Assembly: GCA_018806915.1 (NCBI GenBank)
Contig: JAGKQI010000061.1
Location: 186,001 to 250,000 of the forward strand
Reading direction: 5' to 3'
Source of the DNA: Phytophthora colocasiae
Lineage: Eukaryota; Oomycota; Peronosporomycetes; Peronosporales; Peronosporaceae
Length of the DNA: 64,000 bases
Part shown: positions 13,401 to 19,351 of the stretch, in pieces
How the letters are laid out: each line of letters opens with the position of its first letter
Numbering within the stretch: the first letter of the stretch is position 1
Made by a program: the position numbers and the translations under genes
Notes under the pieces: generated by a model
Databases searched by the model: none
What the model saw: the letters and a program-made list of their open reading frames with translations, nothing else
What the model was told of the DNA's origin: nothing

Positions 13401-15693
13401 CACTGCAAGACAAGAAGTCGCATATCTCGAAGTGATTCCTTTCATGATCAACAGTTCGTCTACTGTTAACGTTAGTATCCGAGGAGAAGGCGTTTTCCCC
13501 AAGGTTGAGCTGGTCAACTCGTCCATGCAGATGGTTGTTCTCGGGAATTTACAGATCGGACAACAGGTATCAAAAACGGTGAAGGTTGTGAACCGTTCCA
13601 AGCGGAAGACATTGATGGAGTGTGTGGACTCACCTCAACCAGGGGTGGCGTCGCTGGAGGCTCTGGGGATCTCGATTTTTCCTCACCAAGAGCTCTCCCT
13701 TCGAGCAAAAGAGAGCGCAGACATCGAATTCCGCTTCGCCCCCACCCAACGGACCCCAAGTTTTCAGAAGGATGTGTTTATTCGCGTTGGAAGCAGCAAG
13801 AAGAAGCTGCTGACACTATCTGGGTGCTGTCAGGGCATTGAGGTGGCGCTAGAGACGGATACACTTTCGTACGGAGCTGTTTGTCTAGGTAGCCAATTGG
13901 TGCGAAAGATCCGCTTGCAGAACCGAGGAGATGTTGCCACAAAATTCCATTGGAACGTGCGAGAGTTCGCCCCCGACTTTGTCGTATCTCCTTCTGAAGG
14001 AATGGTAGCCCCTAACCAGCACAAAACCATTGAGGTGACGTTCAAACCGATCGCTGTGAATCCAGACATTCGTTATGAGAGAGTGACCTGTCTAATCGAG
14101 GGGACAGCTCCCGCTACATTGGTGCTGGTGGGCTCTTGCGTTCCTCAAGCCACTTCATCCATTCAAGACGTTCACTTTGACTCCCCAGTGCGACTGGAAA
14201 TACACAAGGAAATTGTCCTTGAGAACACCACTGCGTCTCCCTGGAATTTATTCCCCGTTGTGCAAGGTGACCACTGGACTTGTCCGGAGAATGTGCTGGT
14301 TCCTGCTCATGGGAAGGCGAACCTCGATGTTTTGTACACGCCTTTGACCATGACAAAGCAGAATTCGCAGGAGGAAATCGATATACAGCGCCCCACTGTC
14401 CACAATGGATCTGTGTTTTTGGCTATACCTGATGGGAGTGCTCTGTTGTACAACCTGCTTGGAAAAGCTTCAGCTCCTGTACCTGCTGCTGCAATCTCCC
14501 TATCTACTGCGGCCAAGAAGACCCTATCAATCTCGATTCCTATCAAGAACTGGCTGAAGACTGCACAGACATTTACTGTGGAGATTCAAAAGCCCCCCGG
14601 GAATGATTCTATCGTTGTTCAAGGGCCTTCGTCAATTCTACTGCATGCTGGTGCAATGCGCAACTATACCATGAAGTTCTTCTGCTACACTGAAGGAAAA
14701 GTGAATCTAGCAGTGCAACTGGTGAACCAAGAGAGTGGGGAATATTTGGCACAGGATGTGATTGTGGCTGTCTCGAAGGCTGTTGATGTCGATACACTCT
14801 ACTTTGAGGCCCCAGTGCGTCAATCTGTTAGGAAAACAATTGCCATTGAAAACCCTTTCGACCCACAGCGCCAGATCAACTTCGTGGACAAAGATCGGTG
14901 GTGGCAATGCTCCAGCTCTTCTATTCGAGTGCGGCAGCTTGGGGAGATCAGCGGCCGATCCGAAGGCTCTTACGAAATTGAATACCGACCAACACTGCAT
15001 TTCGAAATTCCAATTGAGAGTAAACTGACCATCAGCTTTGTGGAACTTGGAGAATACACATACAACCTGGTGCTGAGCACTCAAGCTGTCGGCCCCGAGC
15101 GCATCCTGTACTTCAAAGCGCCGTTAGGAGGATCTCAAACGCAGGCATTTACCTTCACGAGCTACGCTGAGGCTGCAGCAGAGCTTTGGTGTTCTGTTGT
15201 CGACCCAACGTCGTTTTCCGTGCCAGAGTGCTGCAAAGTTGAAGGATCTTCGTCCTGGGAAGGGAAGCACGAGTCTCTCCTCGTCAAGTTTGAGCCTGAA
15301 GCTATCGGGGACTTCCGTGACACTTTGACACTCTTTTCTGAAACTGTTGGCGAGTACAAATGCACCCTTCAAGGGTTATCTGTGCCCCCACTGCCCCAAG
15401 GTCCCTACGTCTTCTCAACGACAAAAGACATTGAGTTCAAGAACGTTTTCTCAACTCCGCAAGACTTTGACGTTATGGTGGACAACTCGCGCTTTGCGCT
15501 GTCGACGACGTCTCTGTCAATTCCTGCCAAGTCCTCTCGAGTCATCACAGTGAAGGTCGAAGCTGCTCCGTCGTCGGCAAGAAGTGACAAAACGGTGCAG
15601 GGTGGTGCCAGCGAGACTGGGAAACTGTTCGTGTCTTGTTCCAAGTCGAAGGAGCTGCCGCCGTGGGTGTACTACTTGGAGTCAACTGCATAA
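1468..15693 (+). CDS. HYDIN: HYDIN-like ciliary central-pair protein, 4741 aa, single exon
   Basis: A very large ASH/MSP-repeat protein. In other eukaryotes HYDIN is a structural part of the axoneme central pair and is needed for ciliary beating, so here it should act in zoospore flagella. Ig-like ASH/MSP modules recur through most of the length; typical openings (x-DFG-x then a strand and RxxxIxN) lie near residues 161, 433, 537, 644, 752, 1121, 1241, 1528 and 1634, with more to the C-terminus. An adenylate-kinase-like insert starts with a Walker A, GPPRCGKST, at residues ~1875-1883, followed by TIDGAIKTL and later GGVLDGFENSFL, the same place relative to the repeats as in animal HYDIN. Charged, Ser-rich linkers interrupt the repeats (e.g. 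residues ~2060-2160 and ~2270-2340). The frame is open for 14,226 bp without an intron. Start chosen at the first ATG (MPKPSEILTAF). Length is close to the ~5100 residues of the vertebrate protein. Confidence 0.95.
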   Translation: MPKPSEILTAFSTAKAHAAKHATSRIVELVNAEDHTVRVSSTVPLHQPLFQPTPTEVWIDEYAPFEPMTIKLRFRNCDTVVRRLKIEPPRSPVFRVRPWDAGKTDRVDGKVAAGMEVVFALEFFPQEVTDYSLDLVCCTERERFLLPVRVRGRFAALDLPDEIEFGTCPVKMATTRVLTVRNVGTRGSSFAFQTSENFQVTPPSVTLAQGAAVQIELSLIPPDLESGEGQLEVKDDSGQTAVVQLMGRVVNVDVFLSQPLAEPSATYLSLSSRTTIKICNESEFTLDFSWKSFADVDLEEAERSALLEELARLEAAENEQLHVQDQEEEDVDVELTQSPFDMRKTLGTKYRHLRKAALDDSMQFVDTCFSLTPLSGRVWAHSEVDVVVCFTPEIARLYSCCAFLEVAGQAARLPLQLRGQGIGPKAKVVYNELLDFGDVFINDERTRDFTIQNKGEIPAEFELIPLAMPSGTSLMVQPSQGTLAVNAMLKIEVTFCSQELGEAFHHIRFSMQGSDEQLTVRFKAHVIPPVFHFDVDLVDFGAVSYSFPQTRTVKLINSSKIAMNYSLRVPEEASYKQKELELDPSDGKLDAYGEQQISIRFTPYNAKVYQYQLVVGVTGVGADLLSIPVRAQCFVPELVILQQELDFGRCFLRYPHKQLLVIENKSTHLFGRFEVSEQDDHSRAIATYSTGELSSSVGPGERVSVEISLSCEKLGSIRLPMVITVPGSTDLPLSVTLSATGSGPKVELDQPEINWGNCTCLVDHERILRMTNASLIPAVYKTFIRNARSKFQIDQKEGVLKAGETLNFVLVANLDDTVVFKDQLHILITEGDNLVVPLSIRGTGTTMWSPSELRVIDFKHQMTSKECEWSCTLENKGKRVQVLTWVNKTVAVANSKINSTDQGGSSKKVSKAGQDGRSAVKSSRSGGNNRTGSGGTSVGRDEIVPVFSVFPGTIELKPRTACVFVFKGLSSTAGLLQEELVCETRVGKEKVSKVAFVTAIRANFVDPKLTPTSSLLSFEYIHHPGNQITTQTQPLSLTNACELPLSFTLRTQTPFALDCWEAVLQPGEKVDLNVEFYPGFKDDYTCRVINGKVLVSYTGHPQKDSVDLLGDISFPNLSFEMTKIDFGCTLNDTQKSISMNVTNVSKVDTSFRWIFIEDEKEALSTATTKKPYIPINQVFDILPIRGLLKPNESEKVEFVYYGHPNRKFKSTVACEVEGGPEYELTLSGEASSLVYKLDKQSLDFGQVLYNKTEDRDFSILNVGKVPFSFNILIDSVTCGRTLEITPTSGKIPPNEKQRILVRLRPGIPEYFEETVVLEIAHFQPIPFRLFGTGTFAAVSLNLPRENHPASMVRGEPPKWKELKKRAKTNIELGMLSSAAVDARNILSAGNNTVLGVSDSKSTLSTAVRGVEKASSIASVPISPSRAVNQRIGSPLRGAAPSVDELDVEIEACRLFFADYLLVQELKKADVKVLKSLEPNSDNPAEDAETKSTPRAMVKPARLSTSTSETKTLKKRQIEAFPFILSQFVLDFGNVVVGTHKIKRFSVTNIGHGPASFQLDKNLASSKGFQIEPERVVRLPEKQSVEFTVTFHARKNIEMGLHVAQLPIVIKNGPPCIAMARALVTVPDISISLESLDFGKMAVSTCHTMFTQLQNVSAVPAEWAFKKPMGSTKDVGNFRFTPQSGLLAPGAKANIQIEFIPDDGRQFMLKLPIKINSNPKTRSIVCRGEGAELRVSFSPPLVELGPVLPCAQPDEQLVEIRNDSDYPVEVFSLDFDSTYQQDEALLRSLSVFASEDTLQLPVRVPGQTVAEYLEENGLISTDVTQVPEGSGDADAESPPQENEGVDSQELTDAAVELPIAKFDVAPRKGIDYVVMGPPRCGKSTQAHLLAEKESLAVWTIDGAIKTLCGAKGPLATVTRKALGINSCELDKISTPDGGDNGATEAQIPPQETPETDMHEELQREETTPERKASLLEQILLWRLAQSDLKNGGVLDGFENSFLSLEETLKSCLKVFMTARIIVLNFDEDSYEAMTTQLVKQEEKLGQNSSVSSIPSRSRLTPNISGNIGTNEKTGTAEATDFNQLDEEGGDKLQEEESKSLADSSSHQSLKSNVRGSESDLVNAAPNVLPEEDIAAQEKVVELARSLSAEVCKAMTYVEYVQTLEATKRQLTLFIVGDAVETENSDITSSRENRVETLSALIKERSSPDNFILDIPIVDAGPPLLLHGIIYSTIEKFVRELESSHLRAPPATKFQLVRRPPERFPRRKVARFSLRSPPLLSTSASEASSEKSLHPSGSRSQVPSKHSSRPPTAGKDRIHSESESEAQEASEVPSTGLEATEPKGTTPVCRWVIAPHSRVNMLVQFSSADVGNFDCSLGFEIVGVRREFTLFGRGICGVPTINSDPRNVFMHRVKSRPEGGFVQKKFVISRNQFEFGPLIIPNQPVKAPETEREFIEWQKSSPNNIEVFRMSNSSRFPIQLQFAMEKQEDDTFVVFPTSLELKEGDTREVKVWANPKENGLHENALVCCISDNPEPVQFQISCYGCTPELKLCGPWEQPAAASTSEREDHAAASIEDHPAPVSSRSNVPGSAPVSSRSTSEHPSVPAPFHSPEHPLLDFEQLLLKRQDEKTFYIENVSPVAVSWRLQGQNLPEDFRVFPLEGTVKPLQKVPVVVVFSAGMEAVHEFPLRIEFSDAESALQLSDRNRLVELTVRGEAYKIDVSSFDNEVSDSPTGVTGARSVAGDGSLDYGLVRVGERHSRAFNIKNRGKYSIKYIVSIRSPVTREYFTIEPSEMVLEPGQSSSVSVAFASKNEVTLRDCRDIKCTIIEMLSGEACREFYVYTSARSVFSKFRLQPNRGINFGPHKFSDQAQTKRIEIRNDGEFQFKFRVQSSRPESARTDALTIDTPVTPSTLSLGQFSVAPDCGTVDPGVTMGLDVVFQPKDCAVYCETLRIEISGRNWDDAAETNLLLYELVGESCYPGINTTDYESIFEEQTVVRSLGVESAVPTLRSGSFPGSIQAVTFAEKEKVFSFGPLIAAANWKGTVERFKISNPMKVSSTVNFSVSSSSGSNQGEEGAQSFTVQPTVWEIPPLEHRFVSVYFRPTTIALFHATFRAKVEDSPAESSVADKLLEFDMRGEGTMPCVTVIEPTVRDSTGALVMDFGRVRMSKAKDMRLTLRNDGILPATVLFSIQSNPNFLFALGNGSVVVPPKATESLTLQFRPQKAHDELTTSQLKITVQNNPFEETTFKLSGSGYREDLVFEDLPQGLDDDLHFDDIHLPGANEDEDESTSKNLVFKDTKVFSLCNQSADVVRFEWPKGEPFHFSPGVGHLRPKAHKLIRATFEPGLSEAVVYQAHRIALQSQRISYKNNTINQSDESGWDESIQTISFEQAGAGGGSKQTIAEPEYEAIGASSLIPLNCFAAADILSFECNTTAITFRKTFMLQVCTHKITLHNRSKIRLTYSCRWDLELPSQSDMGGYPLLAGELYDNCPFEVAPSIGSIRGGESQVFTIKFAPMEVDEYFYTLNFEIPDAHGDKMTAIKVEVRGGSLRPACHFDVERSDYAQWRAPNLLGPHGELGPLDPSVKVIEMESLGVRVRNTRRFYVVNPTNVSYEFSWMPQGEVNPCFRCATPKGLMLAGKRCEMIFEFTPQQLELQEMFWYFKIPHFQVSQMFLFVGTTTEPRVALDRGSVNFNTLLIGTKTSQSIALVNQEHIPFNFVFDKTSLDFAGELPALIVHPLSGVIPPNSRTSIEIEFIPTEEKAYSFNLNCIIKRKPTRLSLNVKGEGYSIHDALTLECDDRNESRTLHPGPGNVLDFGALRVNEEAQRSVVIHNSGKFNFDFSWTLTKPSASFTIEPMQGTIKKNDKATCRLLFAPSKQTSLDGIQATCTVAGSRTYVLALHGNAVPPMLQFSFTSHDFGPCFIAENDSTPMAETAILTVFNMDPESGIDLDCLFEKKPHLRVDCSPIVLGPRETVSIAITFTARQEVAYLEVIPFMINSSSTVNVSIRGEGVFPKVELVNSSMQMVVLGNLQIGQQVSKTVKVVNRSKRKTLMECVDSPQPGVASLEALGISIFPHQELSLRAKESADIEFRFAPTQRTPSFQKDVFIRVGSSKKKLLTLSGCCQGIEVALETDTLSYGAVCLGSQLVRKIRLQNRGDVATKFHWNVREFAPDFVVSPSEGMVAPNQHKTIEVTFKPIAVNPDIRYERVTCLIEGTAPATLVLVGSCVPQATSSIQDVHFDSPVRLEIHKEIVLENTTASPWNLFPVVQGDHWTCPENVLVPAHGKANLDVLYTPLTMTKQNSQEEIDIQRPTVHNGSVFLAIPDGSALLYNLLGKASAPVPAAAISLSTAAKKTLSISIPIKNWLKTAQTFTVEIQKPPGNDSIVVQGPSSILLHAGAMRNYTMKFFCYTEGKVNLAVQLVNQESGEYLAQDVIVAVSKAVDVDTLYFEAPVRQSVRKTIAIENPFDPQRQINFVDKDRWWQCSSSSIRVRQLGEISGRSEGSYEIEYRPTLHFEIPIESKLTISFVELGEYTYNLVLSTQAVGPERILYFKAPLGGSQTQAFTFTSYAEAAAELWCSVVDPTSFSVPECCKVEGSSSWEGKHESLLVKFEPEAIGDFRDTLTLFSETVGEYKCTLQGLSVPPLPQGPYVFSTTKDIEFKNVFSTPQDFDVMVDNSRFALSTTSLSIPAKSSRVITVKVEAAPSSARSDKTVQGGASETGKLFVSCSKSKELPPWVYYLESTA

Positions 15694-15721
15694 GGAAGAA
15701 CAAATAATTGATTATTTCGTC

Positions 15722-17127
15722 TCAAAACTGTTTCTGCTTGATAAAGAATAGCTGGGACTCCTCTCTTTGAGCCACCCGATGAGATGCTAACAGATGCTCA
15801 AGACCAGCCTCGATCCATCGTAGCGGGACGAACTTGAATCGGTCTTGAGTCAAAATTGCATCTGCGATCTCTGCAATAGAGAGGCCCAGCGAGTGGGCTA
15901 CACAGCAATTAATGGTCTAACAATGTTAGATATGATCTAGAACGCACCTTGGAGCACGTGCAAAAGTGCAGGCTTCATCACAGCCTCAAAGCTCAGCAGG
16001 ATATGGCGATCAGCTTTGTCGTCTTCCAGGTAGAAGAGTCCTGCTCGACGTAACTTTCGGAAAGTATACTGCACGGCTCGGATCCTCTGGTTCTTGTTGG
16101 TTGCCAGAGCATCTCCGTTCGTCTAGAAAAAACTCAGATCAATTGGTCAGAACAAAGCGGTATCGCAGCTAACAGGAATGCACCTTACAGTCTTGCCAGA
16201 CTCCAGGGCAGCAATTTGATCTCTGAATGTGACGCTCGTGGCCTCCTTGGAGCTATTTGTTCTCTGCTGGAGAAGAATAGCTTCGAGAGTTGCCATCAGC
16301 ACGTCGTCGCGAGGATCACTGTCGCGTTGGTCTAAGAACTTTTGCTTTGTGTTGGGGTCAATGGTAAGACTGAAAAAGGCCTCAGTGGCAATATCCTCCC
16401 ATGGTCCTCCTGCTTGGGCAATACCTCCAGCAACAACTGCTGTGTCGTTGTGTTGTCCTCCACTTGAGTAAAACTTCTGTTCCAGTTCCATCACCTGGCT
16501 CCAATGCAGCAGTTCCTCGTTCGGGTCTTCCACTTTGGAGATCCGAAGGATTCGGAGCTCTCGAGACCTAAAGTGATACAGGATAATGATGAGTTTCCCA
16601 TTTCTTCTGGTATCAAAACCAGCTTTTTAAAGCGACTGACGGTTTGATCACATCCCAGTTCTTGTCCAAATTGAGCTTCCCCTCTACATGTACGAGATCT
16701 CCCAGTGCCACCGGGGCCTGGACGCCTTCCCCCCATAACACCGCCTTGACTAGAGCAGTCCCATCATCCACCTGCAGTTCCACTGCCAGCCAGTAGCCAC
16801 AATATATACACCACTTTAAGAGCCAATTAGAATTTACTAAGAACTACAGACCCCACCTCGGTCGGTCCGTTCCACAACGGACACGACAACTCCGAAGCAT
16901 TGGGCTTTCGTCATCAGTCGAGACCTCCAGAACCCCGACGTCTTCCACCGCCATGCGTGACTCGATGGCAGCCCCTCCAGCTCGAGTAAGTTGCAGTGCA
17001 TATGGACACCGAAGAGTTTGACAAAGCTCTAGAAGGGAAGCAGCGTGAGGTGAATTGGCAACAAGGCGTAGACAAACATTTGAGCTACCCATGTGAGCGG
17101 GTCCTTTCCTAGTTCTTGTGCGCGCAT
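15722..17127 (-). CDS. STN1: CST complex subunit STN1 homolog (six exons, reconstructed)
   Basis: Joining complement exons 17089-17127, 16857-17028, 16620-16782, 16189-16567, 15948-16122 and 15722-15897 gives 1104 nt, i.e. 367 residues plus stop; human STN1 has 368. All introns are GT..AG and 50-74 nt. The product starts MRAQELGKDPLTW and continues SFVKLFGVHM, matching the family's DP-x-x-x-AFAKLYI opening. The OB-fold core follows: AQCFGVVVSVVERTD, VELQVDDGTALVKAVLWG (VDD-G-T-G and W of the family), LGDLVHVEGKL, then the typical RELRILRISKVEDPNEELLHW. The C-terminal ~140 residues (RIRAVQYTFRKLRRAGLFY..., ending FIKQKQF) look like the winged-helix pair. STN1 binds telomeric single-stranded DNA with CTC1/TEN1 and recruits Pol-alpha. 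The donor of intron 3 (GTTTTG) is weak. The gene is tail to tail with HYDIN, 28 bp between stops. Confidence 0.87.
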
Positions 17128-17195
17128 GAAAAAATACTGCACGCAAAAAGCATTATAATGCTGATTTATAATCGTCCCGCCCATTTATACAGAAT
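17128..17195 (-). promoter_or_regulatory. STN1 upstream region cut by MULE insertion
   Basis: Only 68 bp of original upstream DNA remains next to the STN1 ATG; it includes the first copy of the 9-bp target duplication (17187-17195) and, on the minus strand, A/T-rich TATAAA-like stretches. The rest of the former upstream region now lies beyond the MULE at 50861 onward. No oomycete Inr motif could be recognised with certainty. Confidence 0.5.
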
Positions 17196-17213
17196 GAGAG
17201 TGAGCGCCCAACT
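17196..17213 (+). repeat. MULE-L left terminal inverted repeat
   Basis: GAGAGTGAGCGCCCAACT. Copy R has five extra bases (TGCTG) before CGCCCAACT, so this end has a small deletion. It is followed by an imperfect inverted repeat (GGTTAGGTTAAAT ... ATTTTAACCTACC) present in both copies. Confidence 0.85.
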
Positions 17214-17862
17214 GGGTTAGGTTAAATTTGAATCATATTTTAACCTACCCCGCCAGCTGGATATATAAATATCCGTCCGCAGTTGATGTATACATTTAGT
17301 ATACCCGAGCCAGCACCACTCATTTGAAGAAAATAAAGCAAGGGGGCAGAATGGCGCGCGATCTGCGCGTCAACGCGGTAGTGAGAACGCCGTACGAAGC
17401 AAGACGTTATACGAGCGAAGTCGTGTCCGACCATGTGCTACAGGGCGAATCGAGCGACGAGGAATGGGTGGACTCTGCCAGTGAGACGGCGAGCAGTGCG
17501 AGTACCAACACATCGCAGTCGAAACAGGGTCGTTCCGAAGGATCCACGCATCCTCGCCATGTGCCGAGCGACGCTGATGAAGACCAAGACGTCGAAGTGC
17601 ACGCTGCCCCGCTGGACAGGTGGGAGTTCGAGTCCTGGGACGACCTTGACACCTATCTGGCCGAATATATGCGGCGCACTTACCAGGTATGATGATGGTG
17701 TGAAGTGCCCGTGGCTGCCGTCTATATGATGCTGATCTCTTTTATTTCCGGTTTTTATGACAACAGTGCTTTCGGGTACGGACAAACAACACTGTGACTG
17801 CCAGGAACGCCAAGATACATGCGACTTCTCCCTCGAAGCCTTTACTCCCACTGGAGTGGGAG

Positions 17863-18283
17863 TGTAACGGGGATGTTACACGAATGTTTCTCGTTGGTGT
17901 GTGACACACGTGGATACATTTATGTGGGTACATAATAGTGTGTGACACTCATGATACATTTATGTGGGTACATAATGGTGTGGCACACACGAGTAGATAC
18001 GTAGGTGGCCTCAGAGCCTCACGTTGCATTTTGATGAGGATTTAGTATGTTAGATACTAAATCCGTTACATTTAGGATTAGGACAATAAAGTCAATAAAA
18101 ATCAGTTTGCATTTTACATAGTTAGTGTTAGTCCTTTGTTATAGGGACACTGACTCTGTGAGTCCCGTATTTAGTGGACTACTTGGTTCTTGTATAGAAT
18201 CGAAGGCTAGTGCCTTGCAAGCAGGACTCTACGAGTCAACTAAACTTCCTCTGTGCCGTGCACACCTACGCAGCCCCGCTGCA
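17863..18283 (+). repeat. Retro-1A 5' LTR
   Basis: Begins TGTAACGGGGATGTTACACG, with an internal inverted hexamer TGTAAC/GTTACA, and ends CCCCGCTGCA. U3 holds a direct repeat (GATACATTTATGTGGGTACA at 17913 and again at 17953, 40 bp apart) that may act as an enhancer. Confidence 0.95.
18038..18090 (+). promoter_or_regulatory. LTR hairpin and poly(A) signal
   Basis: A perfect 11-bp stem (GGATTTAGTAT / ATACTAAATCC, 5-nt loop) at 18038-18064 is followed by AATAAA at 18085-18090 and a second AATAAA a few bases on. The same hairpin-AATAAA arrangement is kept in Retro-1B although its U3 is unrelated, which points to the R region and 3' end formation. Confidence 0.65.
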
Positions 18284-18285
18284 TC

Positions 18286-18302
18286 TGGTAGCACTTGTAG
18301 TC
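18286..18302 (+). other. Retro-1A primer binding site
   Basis: TGGTAGCACTTGTAGTC begins 2 nt after the LTR and starts with TGG, complementary to a tRNA CCA end. The tRNA could not be identified by eye. Retro-1B has the same site with one change. Confidence 0.7.
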
Positions 18303-18340
18303 AATCCAACTCCTGAGTTGAAGACTGTTTCTCTGTGAGA

Positions 18341-19315
18341 ATGGAGCCAGAAGCATACGCTCACTTGACTCCGAGTCAGCGGGACACGCTTAACAAGCTT
18401 ACGTCCTTGCTGGGCCCCGAAGGTATGGCGCACCTTGCGTCCCAAGGGCCGGAGGCCGTCAACGCGCGTCTTGAGGCATTTGCCTCGTACGAAAACGCTC
18501 TCGTTGAGCACATCCAACGGAATGTAAAAGGAGTTAACCCCGCTCCGAGAGCTAAGCCCGTCACGCTCAGCGTGAAGACCTTTCACGGGCACGAAGGAGA
18601 GAACCTCCTGTTGTGGACCCGAGAGGTCGAAATGGCCATGGGAGCCGCTATGCTCCAGTTGGAAGGCCAACGCGTGGCGTTCGCCATCTCTAAGCTCGAA
18701 GGGCGAGCACGAGAATGGGCCTTGACGTCTGGGACGTCGGTAGAAATGGCCTTCCCCACTTGGGGTGAGCTTAAGGTCAAGCTTACGCAAGTGTTTGCTC
18801 CGCCTAACCAGGCGTATCGCGTGCGGTCACGCTTCCTTGCTTGCCGACAGGGCAAGAAGGGACCTGGTGGACTATGTCCAAGAGCTGCGCACGCTCATTG
18901 CCGGCATGGCTGCCGACCCTCTACCTGAGGTGGTCACCGTGACCATCTTCATGGAAGGTTTACGAGCTGGCGTGGCCAGAACGGAGGCATTCCGTCAGAA
19001 TCCTCGCACCTTCGAGGACGCTGTCAGCGTGGCATTGAATGCCGAACACAACTTTAAGTTGTCGAGGGTCGGTGCTAACAGCACAGGGTCCGGGGGACCC
19101 GAGCCCATGGACCTCAGCTATGCTGAAGATGAAGTAGCCGAGCTACGAGCTGCGCGGTGCAGCGTATGAGCACCCGCCGGTGCTACACGTGTGGTAGTCC
19201 CACACATCTGAGGCCCAACTGCCCTCTGCGCAAAGAGCGCGCTGGCCAGAATGGCCGCAACCCTGCCGCGGGTCCCGCTTTGGGCTCTGCCCAGGGAAAC
19301 GAAGGCTCCCAGTAG
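18341..19315 (+). pseudogene. Retro-1A gag (two frameshifts)
   Basis: Starts at ATG 18341 ([10 protein letters not shown]). The capsid-like Retrotrans_gag region ([36 protein letters not shown]) is followed by a single CCHC knuckle, CYTCGSPTHLRPNC. Relative to Retro-1B there is one extra G at ~18857-18859 and two extra bases at ~19151-19156, so the frame is lost between them and regained afterwards. The reading ends at a UAG at 19313-19315 that sits in a stem-loop. The extra G lies in a GGG run, so a sequencing or assembly error is possible. Confidence 0.88.
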
Positions 19316-19334
19316 ACGCGGGCGGTCTACTGGG
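19308..19334 (+). promoter_or_regulatory. Stem-loop enclosing the gag UAG stop (Retro-1A)
   Basis: CCCAGTAGAC (19308-19317) and GTCTACTGGG (19325-19334) are perfect reverse complements with a 7-nt G/C loop. The gag stop codon UAG is inside the 5' arm. In this copy the pol frame continues in the same phase directly after the UAG. The same stem exists in Retro-1B at 32213-32240 with an 8-nt loop. A role in gag-pol expression is inferred. Confidence 0.7.
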
Positions 19335-19351
19335 AAGAACTGAGTTCTGCA

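Noticed and set aside
16844..17146. A 100-residue minus-strand frame upstream of STN1
   Set aside because: It is an off-frame reading of STN1 exons 1-2; the spliced frame gives the OB-fold protein.
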